A DNA stretch of 64,000 nt from Spongilla lacustris (taxonomy: Eukaryota; Porifera; Demospongiae; Spongillida; Spongillidae). The stretch covers positions 25,630,224 through 25,694,223 of the forward strand of contig OX442415.1 of assembly GCA_949361645.1 (NCBI GenBank), given 5' to 3'. Numbering within the stretch: the first letter of the stretch is position 1; each line of letters opens with the position of its first letter. Made by a program: the position numbers and the translations under genes. The notes under the pieces were generated by a model. The model saw nothing but the letters and a program-made list of their open reading frames with translations, did no database searches and was not told the DNA's origin. Below are positions 37,701-50,100 of this stretch, in pieces.

Positions 37701-37728
37701 CTCAAGCCCCCCCTTGTCTACGGCCTTG
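36912..37728. mobile_element. hAT-type element with 5-bp target duplication and G-tract
   Basis: Ends CATGGCCGTAGAC and GTCTACGGCCTTG, flanked by CAAAC on both sides. A 34-base G run (37667-37700) sits just inside the right end. Non-coding. Confidence 0.7.
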
Positions 37729-38159
37729 CAAACAATGGTGAAAACGAATGAAAATCTTATTTTCATCAGTCCGTGAATTTTCACTGGGTCAACCTAGTAT
37801 AATTTTGTACCTCAGAATATCGCATCTTTAATATAATATAAGGACGACGAGGAGGCAAACATTAACCATGTTGTATAATGAGTTGAATGCATAAATAGAG
37901 GTTACACATTGTAACTTGTAACTTGAGGAATTTCAAACTTAGGATTAATTTATTAACATTGTCCAAGAAGGACATTCATAAATTTGAATTGCAAGAAGGA
38001 AATAAAATCCTTCATTCTTTGCTCTCCTAAACTTCCATGTAGCATCATAATACTGATTAATTGCACTAAAGTCATGGCATATCCCATTGTGCTCTGAAAA
38101 TGAACAAGAATGATTTCTATTGCCCTTGGTTGAATATATTTGTGCTTCTTTACATACAG
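37729..38159. other. Upstream region of the dispanin-like gene
   Basis: AT-rich. Probably intron or promoter of the following gene; the first exon was not identified. An acceptor (TTTACATACAG) closes it. Confidence 0.4.
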
Positions 38160-39230
38160 ATCCTCCATTATATAACACTGAACAGTCACATAGCACAGAC
38201 CCACAGGCCAGTACTGGTAGTACTGCACAGCAGCCTACTGGTCCACAGCAGCCCATCCAGAAGCAGAACACTGCTGGGCCAGGGCAGACATTCCTGCCTC
38301 TCCAAGCATATCCACAGCCAGTCTACTATGTCGGATCCGATCCCATGAATGTGGCATACCCAAATTTCACTCTACGGCCGCATGTAACACTACCTCAGTC
38401 AGGTGGTACAGTTTTATACCACACTGGTCAACAAGTAATGTTACACAACAATTTTAAATGATACTATGTGCCAGCATGTGCCACACATTTTCACATTGCA
38501 CATTCGCAGATGTTGTTGTTATTTGGTGTACCTCATCGTTGATGACATGCATACTGTGGTACTTGATGTGTTTCCTTACTTGCTTGGCTTTGTCATACAG
38601 CCTGTGGCAATCCAGCAGCTGCAGCAACCAATTGGCACAGTGTCATCCACCACTGTTGTTAAGCAATCTTCTGGTGATCATTACAAGACACTGTCTGTTG
38701 TGATGACCATTCTGGTATTTATCCTTGGAGGCTGGCCATCAGTCATGTGCACTATGGCAGCTCTAATGATTTCTTATAATGTAATAGTGGACCCAAATGT
38801 GCAAGTCATTATACATGTGCACCTATGTTCCCATTTCTTCTTCAGGCAAGGGGTGAAGAAAGACGTGGCAACATTGCAGTAGCCAAGACAAAGGCCAACA
38901 TCTCACTGGGTCTCAATGTAGCTGCAGTGGTGTTCACTATAATGGTGTGGAGTGCTGTGGCCATACCAGTAGCCGTGACTGTTAGTGCTGCGAAGTCTAC
39001 TACTCCATATACTACTCTCCCCACCCCAGACTGCTATACAACCACGTCCCCACAGTTACACTGCTACAGTGCTTACTGTAGCTACAGTTATTATTATAGC
39101 TGTTCCTACAGCTCATATACCAGCTACTCTGATTCGAATAACTACTATTCCTACTCCGGCTACTATAATACCTACTACTACTATGTAAACTGCTACTCAA
39201 ACTACTATCTAACATGCTCCTACGGCTGAC
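38160..39230 (+). CDS. CD225/dispanin-like membrane protein with tyrosine-rich tail (5' partial)
   Basis: Three exons join in frame: 38160-38431 (donor GTAATG), about 38600-38780 (acceptor CATACAG, donor GTAATA) and 38847-39230 (TGA). The N-terminal part is rich in Gln, Pro, Thr and Ser. The middle has two hydrophobic helices: LSVVMTILVFILGGWPSV continuing into MCTMAALMISYN, and LGLNVAAVVFTIMVWSAVAI. Between them is a loop with ARGEERRGNIAVAKTKA. This two-helix arrangement with a basic, small-residue loop is that of CD225/dispanin (IFITM-like) proteins. The last 60 residues are almost half tyrosine. The first exon is not seen. Function in this organism is unknown; the family call is from pattern only. 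Confidence 0.6.
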
Positions 39231-39444
39231 GGGGCTTTATGTGAGAAGTAAAATAAGCTGATATGCTGTTTATGTTTTTTTTTGGTGTGTTTAGACGCTG
39301 TAGAAGCTGAATTTTTAGTTATTCATTACTATTGTGATTCTTTGAGTTTTTTGTTTCGAATATTGACTGGTAAAACACCAATGAAATTTCATGCTTTTTC
39401 AAACTTCCATCAAATTTTATCTGCCGTTTATAAATCTCACACTT

Positions 39445-39450
39445 AATAAA
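39445..39450 (+). terminator. Polyadenylation signal AATAAA
   Basis: Lies 215 bases after the stop of the dispanin-like gene, in AT-rich sequence. Confidence 0.6.
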
Positions 39451-40197
39451 AAGTTGTTGTACATTATTACATTAATTCATTGTTTGAATTATTCAAGAGA
39501 ATGGAATTTTAATACGCCTTTTGCGTAGAAAGACTCCGGGCAGCCAGAAGGCCTTTTTTAAGACTAACGTAGTACCTATGCTATATTGTTTAAACGTTTA
39601 CATGGTAAGAAAAAAGTTAAAACATCAGAACTCTGTGAGGTGTCTGGACCTGAGTGCAAGGTAGGGGAGGAGGAAGAGGGAGAGGGGAGGAGGGTCATAA
39701 GTGGGAGAAGAGGGAGCATATTGATGTGGTTTCTCACCTGGGAATACATTTGTAGTCACATGTACATGTAAGCCTAATTTGACATGACAAGTTCATGTGG
39801 TAGGAGTGGCAGTGTAATTTTTTTGTCTGTTCTTCTGTACTTCCTCTCCCACCTCCACACACCTTGCATTTACATGTACAATCATCTTTGACCTAATACT
39901 ACCCTCCCATCTTCACTCCATCCACCACTGATCAATTCACTTCTCCATTACATGTACATGTACATGTACATGATCTCTGTACATGGCATTCTCTCTGCCA
40001 CCTACATGTGTGTGTATCAAATCCTTCCTACCACCTACATGTGTACATGTACATGTATATGTCATTCTATGCCACTCCCACTTTATCCCCTCCTTATTGT
40101 ACACTGAATCACACATCCTCTATCACACACCACATATCACTCACCTATCACACATCACCCGCTCCCCATTACCCACTTGTCACACAGCTCCCTTTAG
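39451..40197. other. Junction region between the dispanin-like gene and truncated IFT122
   Basis: About 750 bp. No WD40-coding exon is seen, so the break that removed the N-terminal half of IFT122 copy B lies here or at an intron edge nearby. Confidence 0.55.
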
Positions 40198-40340
40198 CCG
40201 TATCAAGCTGGCTGTTGTTGATGAGCGTAACACGTTGCTTGTGTACGGCATTGTCAGCAAGGAGCTGTTGTACCAGGAGCCAAAGGCCAACAGTGTGGCC
40301 TTGGAACACCAGCTGTGTGGTACTGTGCTGTTTAGTGTGA

Positions 40341-40512
40341 CTCATGTGAGCTTCACATGTACCTCATGTGAGCTTCACATGTGACTCATGTGAGCTTCAC
40401 ATGTGCCTCATGTGAGCTTCACATGTGACTCATGTGAGCTTCACATGTGCCTCACGTGAGCTTCACATGTGCCTCATGTGAGCTTCACATGTGCCTCATG
40501 TGAGCTTCACAT
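40341..40512 (+). repeat. 22-bp tandem repeat, about 8 copies
   Basis: Unit CTCATGTGAGCTTCACATGTGA with C/A variation. Each unit contains a CATGTGA-GCT-TCACATG hairpin. Lies in the first intron of copy B. Confidence 0.95.
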
Positions 40513-40615
40513 GAATAGCTTACTGGTTGAATGATCTCCTGCATGTAGACTATTGGGACTGGCATCTGGAAGTTTCAGGTGGTGCCCACCTCATCACTGT
40601 TGGTGTTGGGCCTCA

Positions 40616-40796
40616 GGTGGTGCCCAGACTGCTCAACCCCTGTATTGGTGGTGCCCAGACTGCTCACCCCCTGTATTGGTGGTGCCCAGACTGCTCACCC
40701 CCTGTATTGGTGGTGCCCAGACTGCTCACCCCTTGTATTGGTGGTGCCCAGACCGCTCACCTCCTGTATTGGTGGTGCCCAGGCTGCTCACTCCTC
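40616..40796 (+). repeat. 31-bp tandem repeat, 6 copies
   Basis: Unit begins GGTGGTGCCCAGACTGCTCA; copies start at 40616, 40647, 40678, 40709, 40740 and 40771. Intronic. The ORFs across it (PLYWWCPDCS) are repeat artefacts. Confidence 0.95.
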
Positions 40797-41683
40797 AGCG
40801 CTCCTGATATCTAGCAGTGCCTAGGCAGCACATTGGGTATACATGTATGCTACTACTACACAATGTATATGCGTACATGTACAGCAATTCCATACCATTT
40901 TACAGTCACTTTATCTCTATGCAGAATGCTGTGATATCGATAGTTCAGTGTAGGAGTTCATACCTGACACCATTGCATTCCCATGTAGTACTGCTGCCCA
41001 CCTCATACCACACCACATACCACATACATCTACCACATACATGTTCATATACATTAATGCTGTTTACAAGCATCTGTGATGTGTGATGTGAGGGTGTGTG
41101 TGTGTGTCACTTTGTGGTGTGGTAAAATGCAATCCTACTGGTCTCCATTCTTGTGTCTTCCTGGGTACACACCTATACACATGTATCTTGTTGTGCACTG
41201 ATGGCATAATAGTGCGGATAACTAAGAAACAGACAACCAGCACATTGTGTATGTAAACACAAGCAGTGGTATGTTATTCCCCACTTCATAGCCCCATCTC
41301 TGGTGGTTTCAGGGCGGATACATGTAGTGTTAGGAGCAGGATCAGTTATGAACGACAGGCTTGCAATGTTTTATGCACTTGTCCCATCAGTGCTGTTGTG
41401 GCATCATAGCCTGGATATCAATGGATATTCATGCATACTAAGGCAGTTGTACTGCTGAGTTAAAATTGATATTTTTCTGTGTATACACATGTACAATGTA
41501 CATGTACACAAGGCCATTTTATTAATTGGACAAATAGGTTTGATTTATGTACATGTACATGTGTACATACAATAATGTATCAGTGTGTACTGTAAATGAC
41601 AGAGGGTTCATGAATGTGCATGTAAAGATTCATTTGGGACCTTCGAGGCCTTTGATTTCCACTAATTTTTCATCTAAGTGCTT

Positions 41684-41955
41684 TACCCTCCTCCTCCTCC
41701 TCCTCCTCCTCCTCCCCCATGCTTATCCTCCCTCCTCCTCCTCCTCCCTCCTCCTCCTCCTCCCTCCTCCTCCTCCTCCCTCCTCCTCCTCCTCCCTCCT
41801 CCTCCTCCTCCCTCCTCCTCCTCCTCCCTCCTCCTCCTCCTCCTCCCTCCTCCTCCTCCTCCTCCCCTCCCCCTCCTCCTCCTCCTCCTCCCCTCCTCCT
41901 CCTCCTCCTCCTCCTCCCCTCCTCCTCCCTCCTCCTCCCCCTCCTCCTCCCCCTC
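41684..41955 (+). repeat. (CTC/CTCC)n array directly before an IFT122 exon
   Basis: Alternating CTC triplets and CTCC give a long pyrimidine tract that leads into the CCACCTACAG acceptor at 41964. Confidence 0.96.
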
Positions 41956-42579
41956 CACCTACAGGACATGCTGTGCTATAGTGGAGATGGGATGCTAAGC
42001 ATTAAGGCAAACAACTTCTCCACACACCAGCAAAGGCAGCAGGTAAGTACACACGTACTTGTGTGTGGGGTCTGCAGCCAAAGGTTCTGGGGGAAGGGTT
42101 GATGTGTGTGCACGATACATGTCTCTTCACTTCTCCACAATGCTTACACACACACACTCCACCTGCACACACACACTTGGGTCAGGGCTTTGTCGTGGGG
42201 TTCACTGGGTCCAAGATCTTCTGTCTGGACTTCTTTGCAATGACCTGTGTTGATGTTCCACAGGTGAGTTTTGATGTTAGTTCACTTTTCATTGTTCCAA
42301 ATTTGAATGTTGTTCATTGGTGTGCTCTGCCCTCCATTGTCCTCCCTTCCCTTCCCTCCCACCAGTCTGCACCCATGATTCAATACCTTGAGCGAAAACT
42401 GTACAAGTAAACCTTTCCCACACAAATGGTGGCACCTGGCAATGTCTGTTATGTACCTTGTCCACTGTGCACTGTGCAGGGATGCTTACAAGATTGGCTG
42501 TCTTGGCGTGACGGAGGGAGATTGGAGTACCTTGGCGTTGGAGGCTTTGGAAGGGATGGACTTTGATACCTCCAAGAAG

Positions 42580-42653
42580 GCATGTGTTCACCACCCATGT
42601 GCAGCCATGTATATGTATATGTTCATTGACCTTTGTTTGTGGTCCTATTACAG
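42580..42653 (+). other. GC-AG intron of IFT122 copy B
   Basis: Donor AAG|GCATGT and acceptor TTACAG. The junction [11 protein letters not shown] matches the family. Third GC-AG intron in this gene. Confidence 0.75.
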
Positions 42654-44310
42654 GCTTTCATACGAGTGCGAGATCTTCGTTTTTTAGAGCTGATCCATAG
42701 CATTGAGGTACATTGTAGTTACATGTATGCACATGCTGGGGTGCGTGTGTGCATGTGTGTGCGTGTGTGTGTTTTAAAGAGTACTTGTGTTCTCATGTTA
42801 TTTAGTTGTGATGAACTTGTATGATTTGTATTCTACTTTAAAGGAACGGAAGAGAAGAGGCGAGACTAATAACCAGTTGTTTCTACCAGACATTCTTGCT
42901 TACCAGGTAACCAACAATATGAGAAAGTGATATGATTTTAAAATAGTCCTCATGCCTCCATCACAGGGCAAGTTTCAAGAAGCAGCTAAGCTGTACAAGC
43001 AAGGTGGACAGTCAGAAAAGGTACATGCACTGTGTACTACATGTAGATAGTAACTTGAAACTGTTTGTACCCATGTAAAAAAATGTCCTTATACGGATGC
43101 ACCCTAATATGGATGTGCTGTCACTTTTTTTTTTGGGTAGGCAATGGAAATGTACACAGATTTACGACAGTTTCACAAAGCCAAGGAATTTGTGGTGACC
43201 ACTGACAAAACTGTGAAGCAGTTGGTTACTAAGCAGGCCGACTGGTTCAAGACCACAAACGACCCCCAAGCTGCATGGTGAGTGGGGGAGGGTGGGGGTG
43301 ACTCTGTACTCCCTGCTCCCTGGGAAGTGGGGGCTCACATTACAATGTACATGTACTGCTAAATCATTTTTTCTGCTAGTCACATAATCACTATTGCAGC
43401 TAAAGCGTCAATCACCAGATCAATATCTATCACATTACAAAACTTAGTTAATCGGGATAATATGCCCTCAGAAGATTTTGGCATATTTTAACGTGTGAGT
43501 CTAATTATAAAGTATGAATACGAGACCATTATTTCAACACGATTAAGAGAGTTCACATAGGAAGTGTTGTAAGATACAGTGATATTCCAACACATACATA
43601 TACATGTACATGACATGTATGCCTCTCTTATATGTACTTGCACATTCACACATAACACACACATACACACACAACACACACACATACATCAGTGACATGT
43701 ATATGGCTGCAGGAGAGTACCTCAAAGCTGTGGAGATCATGGGAGAGAATGGATGGGTGGACAGGTAGGACCACCACATCTGGCATCACTGGATAGCCTT
43801 ACTCTTCTGTCCCCTCCCCCTTCTCCCCCTTCTCCCCCTCATCCCTCTCCTCCTTCTCAAGGATCGTTGGTCTGGTACATGATCTAGACAAGGCTAATCA
43901 GAGCAACGAACTTCTCTACAAGTGTGCCACATACCTCAAGAACCTTTCACAGGTTAGGGCATCGTATACATGTATACGCACACACTTACATGTACATGCA
44001 CGCGTATACTGTTGTGTGCTGTATGCATACATGTACCGGTATGTGCATAGATTTTCATGCCACCATTGTACACATGTGCATCTGCTACTACATGTATTTA
44101 GTATTCTTATGCGGCTGAAGTCTATGAGAAGCTCAAGGACATCAAATCTCTGGTGGCACTGTATGTATCCACACAGCAGTGGAATGAGGTAGGTGTGAAG
44201 TGATGATACAATTACATGGACATAATATTTTTTTACATTTGTACATGTATGTGTAATTCGTTTCTTTAGGCGTTTTCTATAACAATGCAACACCCTGAAT
44301 TTAAGGTAAG

Positions 44311-45026
44311 TCCCTCCCTCCCTCCCTCCCTCCCTCCCTCCCTCCCTCCCTCCCTCCCTCCCTCCCTCCCTCCCTCCCTCCCTCCCTCCCTCCCTCCCTC
44401 CCTCCCTCCCTCCCTCCCTCCCTCCCTCCCTCCCTCCCTCCCTCCCTCCCTCCCTCCCTCCCTCCCTCCCTCCCTCCCTCCCTCCCTCCCTCCCTCCCTC
44501 CCTCCCTCCCTCCCTCCCTCCCTCCCTCCCTCCCTCCCTCCCTCCCTCCCTCCCTCCCTCCCTCCCTCCCTCCCTCCCTCCCTCCCTCCCTCCCTCCCCC
44601 CCTCCCCCCCTCCCTCCCCCCCTCCCCCCCTCCCTCCCCCCCTCCCCCCCTCCCCCCCTCCCTCCCTCCCTCCCTCCCTCCCTCCCTCCCTCCCTCCCTC
44701 CCTCCCTCCCTCCCTCCCTCCCTCCCTCCCTCCCTCCCTCCCTCCCTCCCTCCCTCCCTCCCTCCCTCCCTCCCTCCCTCCCTCCCTCCCTCCCTCCCTC
44801 CCTCCCTCCCTCCCTCCCTCCCTCCCTCCCTCCCTCCCTCCCTCCCTCCCTCCCTCCCTCCCTCCCTCCCTCCCTCCCTCCCTCCCTCCCTCCCTCCCTC
44901 CCTCCCTCCCTCCCTCCCTCCCTCCCTCCCTCCCTCCCTCCCTCCCTCCCTCCCTCCCTCCCTCCCTCCCTCCCTCCCTCCCTCCCTCCCTCCCTCCCTC
45001 CCTCCCTCCCTCCCTCCCTCCCTCCC
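44311..45026 (+). repeat. (CCCT)n tract in copy B, about 0.7 kb
   Basis: Same intron position as 572-1463 in copy A, but about 175 bp shorter. C7 runs again lie near the middle. Confidence 0.98.
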
Positions 45027-45706
45027 ATGTGAGCACTTCTTGATCATAGGATGAAGTGTACACACCTTATGCCACCTGGCTGGTTGAGAATGACAAGTTT
45101 GATGAAGCGCAGGAAGGTGTGCTAAGTGCTGTAGTGATGGTGTCACTGTCTCGATGCAGCATTAAACAAAACAGGCCGACAGAATGAGGCTATTCATCTA
45201 CTGGAGCAGCTAGCCGAAAATGCAATCAAAGAGAGTAGGCAAGTGAAAGGCCTGGGGACCATTACTTTAGCTGTTGTTCTGGTACTTTGTACTAGTCCCC
45301 AGGCTATTTAAATGTACTGTTATGTCACCACGCAGTATGTACATATGTGTATACTGTGCACTCCTGTGTGCATATGTTGTACATGCTCATGTATGTGCAT
45401 TTACACATGTTCTCCTTTTCTGTTCTCAAAGGTTTGATGATGCCGGTTTCTATTACTGGCTTCTGACTAAGTCTGCTCTGGAATCAGCACGAAAGGAAGC
45501 CCAGGGTGAAGGTACGTGTGTCTGATCCCCTTGGGGTATTAGTGTACCCCCAGGGGTATTAGTGTACCCCTGGGGTATTGGTGTAGCCCTGCGGTATTGA
45601 TGTACCCACTGGGGTATTAGCTAGCCTCCCTGAGGCATTGGTACCCCTCTGAGATATTGGGTACCTGTCAGGACGTTGTACATGTAATGAGACTGTTTGA
45701 TCTCTA

Positions 45707-47147
45707 CAGTGGAGATTGTGATAGTTGAACGAAAAAAAAATTGACATTGATATTATGTTTCTTTGAATTTAAAACAATAACCACATGTGATATTGAAAAT
45801 CTAACTGCACAGATACATGGGCTATACAATTGTCATCAAGTAATTTAAAAATATGGTGTGTCACGTGACTGTCACGTTCTACCACTTTCGTTTTCAGTGA
45901 CCCCAGTCTTGTCAACTGAGTTTTCCTATTTATCTTCACTCAGGGATAGCGGATTAGGATGATTATTGGGATGTAGCTTAAGCACCAACCTCTAATTGAT
46001 TTGGCCGAGCCATATTCTGAACCCGGGAAACCGTTCGGTTATTGTCGAGCGATACGTAGCTTATAAGGACTAAAAGTGTTAGGCATTTTGTTTTTCGAAG
46101 CGCTCGATTCATGCTAGATAAAGCATTCAGTTATTCCGAAGGGTGATCATTGCATCGTTTGGTCCCCTTTTACAATGTACCAGCTTGTTTTTCCTTTAGA
46201 ATTCGGGTTGCCTAACTTCTGGTATTAAAATCAGCACCATTTTCGGATGAATTTCTTTAAAACGATGCCTTTATAAACATTTATTCTCAGTTATGACTAA
46301 ATAAGTGGGCGGTGGTACGACTCAAACCAAAAACGGTTCTTTTCAGAACCAAGCATATAATCCATCTGTGAACGACGGCGGAGAGCAAGCAAAGGGGTAG
46401 CGCGTACTTGGGCATCGCTGTAGGAGAGAAAAGTTCCGAGTGTAATCCCAGCGATGCCAAACCGCCGCCCAGGTATGCTCTACCCCTATACTTACTCTCC
46501 GCCATCGGTCACAGCTGAAAAGAACCGTTTTCAGCTTGAGTCGTACCACCGGACCGCCCACTTTATCAGCAATAACTGATTATAACAGCACGTTCTAATG
46601 AAATTCATCTGAAAATGGTGCTGTTTTTAAAGCCAGAAGTTTGGCAACCGGAATTCTAGTGGAAAAACAAGCTGGTGCACTGTAAAAAGGGGCCCAAACG
46701 ATGTAATAATCATCGCTCGGAACAACTACATGCTTCGATTAGCATGAATCGAGCGCTTCGAAACACAAAATGGCAAACACGTATAGTCTTTATAAGCTAC
46801 GTATCGCTCGACAATAACCGAACGTTTTCCCGGGTTCAGAATCTGGCTCGGCCAAATCATTTAGAGGTTGGTGCTTAAGCTACATCCCAATAATCATCCT
46901 GATCCGCTATCCCTGAGTGAAGATACATAGGAAAACTCAGTTGACAAGACTGGGGTCACTGAAAACGAAAGTGGTAAAACGTGACAGTCACGTGATGCAT
47001 CATATTTTTGTGCACTTGATGACAATTGTATAGAACATGTATCTGTGCAGTTAGATTTTCAATATCACATGTGGTTATTATTTTAAATTCAAGTAAACAT
47101 AAAATAAATGTCAATTTTTTTTCGTTCAACTATCACGATCTCCACTG
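45707..47147. mobile_element. 1441-bp palindromic (foldback) element inserted in copy B
   Basis: Starts CAGTGGAGATTGTGATAGTT and ends with its near-complement. The whole element is two inverted arms of about 700 bp around a centre near 46427. TA flanks both ends, and copy A (2169-2170) holds the empty site with a single TA, so the insertion and its 2-bp duplication are directly shown. This is Tc1/mariner-type behaviour. No transposase seen. Confidence 0.9.
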
Positions 47148-50100
47148 TATGTTTCCAAGGCAACCAGCAGACCATACGTACCCACAAGGATAACTTTTAT
47201 AAGTTCAAAGAGTTATCGGAATTATACTATGTGTACCACCACATCCAGCGATACACTGTAAGCATTTGAGCATGGCTGTCATGGCAACGTTAGTGGACCA
47301 ATGGTCCTTCCCCACTAGGACCAGCCCTTCACCTCTCACCTCCCGGAAGCCCTCATGAACATGGCACGCCTCCTTGCTCCCAAGCTCATAGCCAAGGAGT
47401 TTCCCAAGTGTATCCACAGGCCTGCAAATGTGCATATTTTCTTGGCAGCTAAATATGTTTTTAAATAATGTTTTAGAATAGGTATGTGTGGGAGGAGTGT
47501 TTAGAAATGGTGTGAAAGCCACACCCATTGTTGTTTTTGTTGTTGTTTTTGTTGTTGTTGTTGCTATGTCTTGCATCATAGGGTGTGTTTCCTTGACCCA
47601 TTTGAAGAGCTGTGTACCTGACGCTGGCCAAGCAGGGCAAGACTGTGGGAGCATTCAAGCTAGCCAGATATGCATATGAGAAACTGAAGGCAAGTACTGA
47701 CATCTAATGTAGTGGAGTACACCACATGCATGTGTACATAACATGACAGTGTATGCATGTACATGTAGCTTGTAATGTAAGTTTTGGGTTACTTGTTAAG
47801 GTTGTGTGTGTGGGTGATAAGTGTTAGTACATTTTAAGATCCCATGATGAGCATGAGGGGTGATGTGATATGCAGATAACTTTCTTCCTTACCAGACGCT
47901 GAAAATACCAAGTCATATTCAGGAGGCTATCAACATGGGCAGTGTGACTATAAGGTCAAAGCCTGTTATGGACAAAGAGGTATGTTGTGTTTTGCGTATT
48001 TTTTATGTTAGACTAGAGCTTGCAAAAAAAACTTGGAGGCTGATTTGTCAGTTGCTTGTATGTAAATTTTAAACTTAGTTACCTAGAGTTTTGTGTATTC
48101 GAAGTGCAAGAGATTGATCTTCTGTCAGTCACTTAGAATACATGTACCTGCATTGCATTTAATGGTCACTACATACTGATATGGTCCACATGATTTTCCT
48201 GGGGCCCTTTGTAGTGCCCTTGCTAGGCACACTGCAGCTCAGGGCTGTCAGGGATTCTAGGTGATGTACATGTAGATTCCTGTATGCATGTACATGTACT
48301 TCAGTTAGCAAGTGTAGCTTTTGTACACATGTACATGTACAATGTAATTAGGGTGTGTAACCTTTTATAAAAGTGAAAATCAATTATTTTGACTATGAAA
48401 AAAAAAGAAGGATATTTGTAGTTTGTTTTTGTAACTTAGAAATATCAGTTTTTACTAACATGAAGTAATTATTACACTATAGAGTTGTCAGCAATTACAT
48501 ACATGTAGATTGTTCAGGTTTTACATATGTCACCAGTATGATATACCTGATGTACATGCATGGATGAAATAATTCACAATGGCACAGACGGTAGTAATTT
48601 TAGAGTGTTACACAATCCAGAGATTACCTTTGCATCTCATAGACTCACAAAGCAGTATACAGGCTCCCCAGTAAACCGGTTGGCTAGAGAGGCTAATTAT
48701 TGTGTCTAATATCATGTAGGGTACGTGTGATGTAAGAGAGGTGTGCACATAATGCCTGCACATAATGTAACAAATCAAGGCTGCCACGATCATTAGCTAG
48801 TATACAATGCATGGTTGGAAGTTGAATTGACCAGAAGCATTCTATTCACTAACAGTTGAACTGTGTCCCCAGCCAATTCCCAATTAAAACTTATTCAGCA
48901 TGTGATTACTTTTAACCCTAGGATTTTCTGCTTAACGAGAAATGAATATCGGCTAATTGTGACTAAGAAAAATGAAATTGGCTTTTTCTACTACATGTAC
49001 ATGTATATAAAATTCTGAAATCTACAAATAGTATTCGTTCATAGTCAACTGATATGGTAATCGTGAATGATTGAATAACCTGAAAAACGTTACATAATGC
49101 ATGTACATATGTACATGTACCCTACATGTAGTTATCCATCCACATGTTTTGTACATAACCTGCCCACCATACCAATATCCATTTGTACTAGCAGTGTGGT
49201 TGGACTGAAGACTTACATAACACAAGCATTGCTGATTGTTATTAGCCCTGCTACATTCAATCTTCTTCTGAAACCCGTTCCCCACCCTGCTCACTTCTGT
49301 CGTCCCCTTCCTCCATTTTCCCCTTCCCTCCCTGCACAGGACCTCCTTCCAATGTGCTACCGTTGCTCCACCACCAACCAGCTGTTCAACACTGCAGGGG
49401 CTACCTGCACCAACTGCAGACAGCCTTTTGTGTTCTCATTTGTCTCCTTTGGTGAGTGTTACATCATTATGTACTGCAGTCCACATTTGAATGTTTCCCT
49501 TTTGACCACAGTGTTCAGTAATTTTGACTCATTGTACAGTACATATACAGTACATGTTGCAAAAATGATACCACGACTTTGTATCAAATTTAGGATTTTC
49601 TGACAGCATTGAATGTCTGAACAAAATCGTATTACATGTACACATTGAAAATTGCACTGCTCTTGTAGATATAAGGAATCTAGCTGTATATTTCATTGTA
49701 TGTGTAAGTGGTGCCAAGTTTGCAATGCAATGCTTGTAATGTATGGCTAATTATACAGTCGGCTAGCTCCAAGATGAGCAGTTTGTTTTTCAATGTTTAG
49801 GAACTATTTTGTATGGTTAGTAATTAAGAAAAGAAACAAGTATGAGGGTTTATGGGTATTTAGGGGTGTTGAATAGATACATGTAAACTTGTAAATGCAT
49901 GTTGTATCTTTGCTCACTCCTGTACAGAGGTTCTACCGATAGTAGAATTCTTCTTGGCAGAAGAGATCTGGTGAGCTGACCGGATCAGGTGATGCTGCCT
50001 GATCATTAAAGAGTTAATGACCTTATAGTGATGAAGAGGCCATGAAGCTGATACAAATGGAGGCTCCTCGGAGGAACAAGAACCAGGGGTGGAAGGAGAC

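Noticed and set aside
38842..39215. Minus-strand ORFs opposite the dispanin-like gene
   Set aside because: Shadows of the plus-strand exons; no independent support.
40341..40796. CRISPR-like spacing of short repeats
   Set aside because: The repeats are contiguous with no unique spacers, and the DNA is animal.
40527..40824. ORFs reading PLYWWCPDCSPPVLVVP
   Set aside because: 31-bp tandem repeat inside an intron of IFT122 copy B.
41547..41998. Pro/Ser/Leu-rich ORFs
   Set aside because: Translation of the CTC/CTCC pyrimidine tract before a splice acceptor.
43916..45146. ORFs of poly-GREG and poly-PSLP in copy B
   Set aside because: Same artefact in the second intronic tract.
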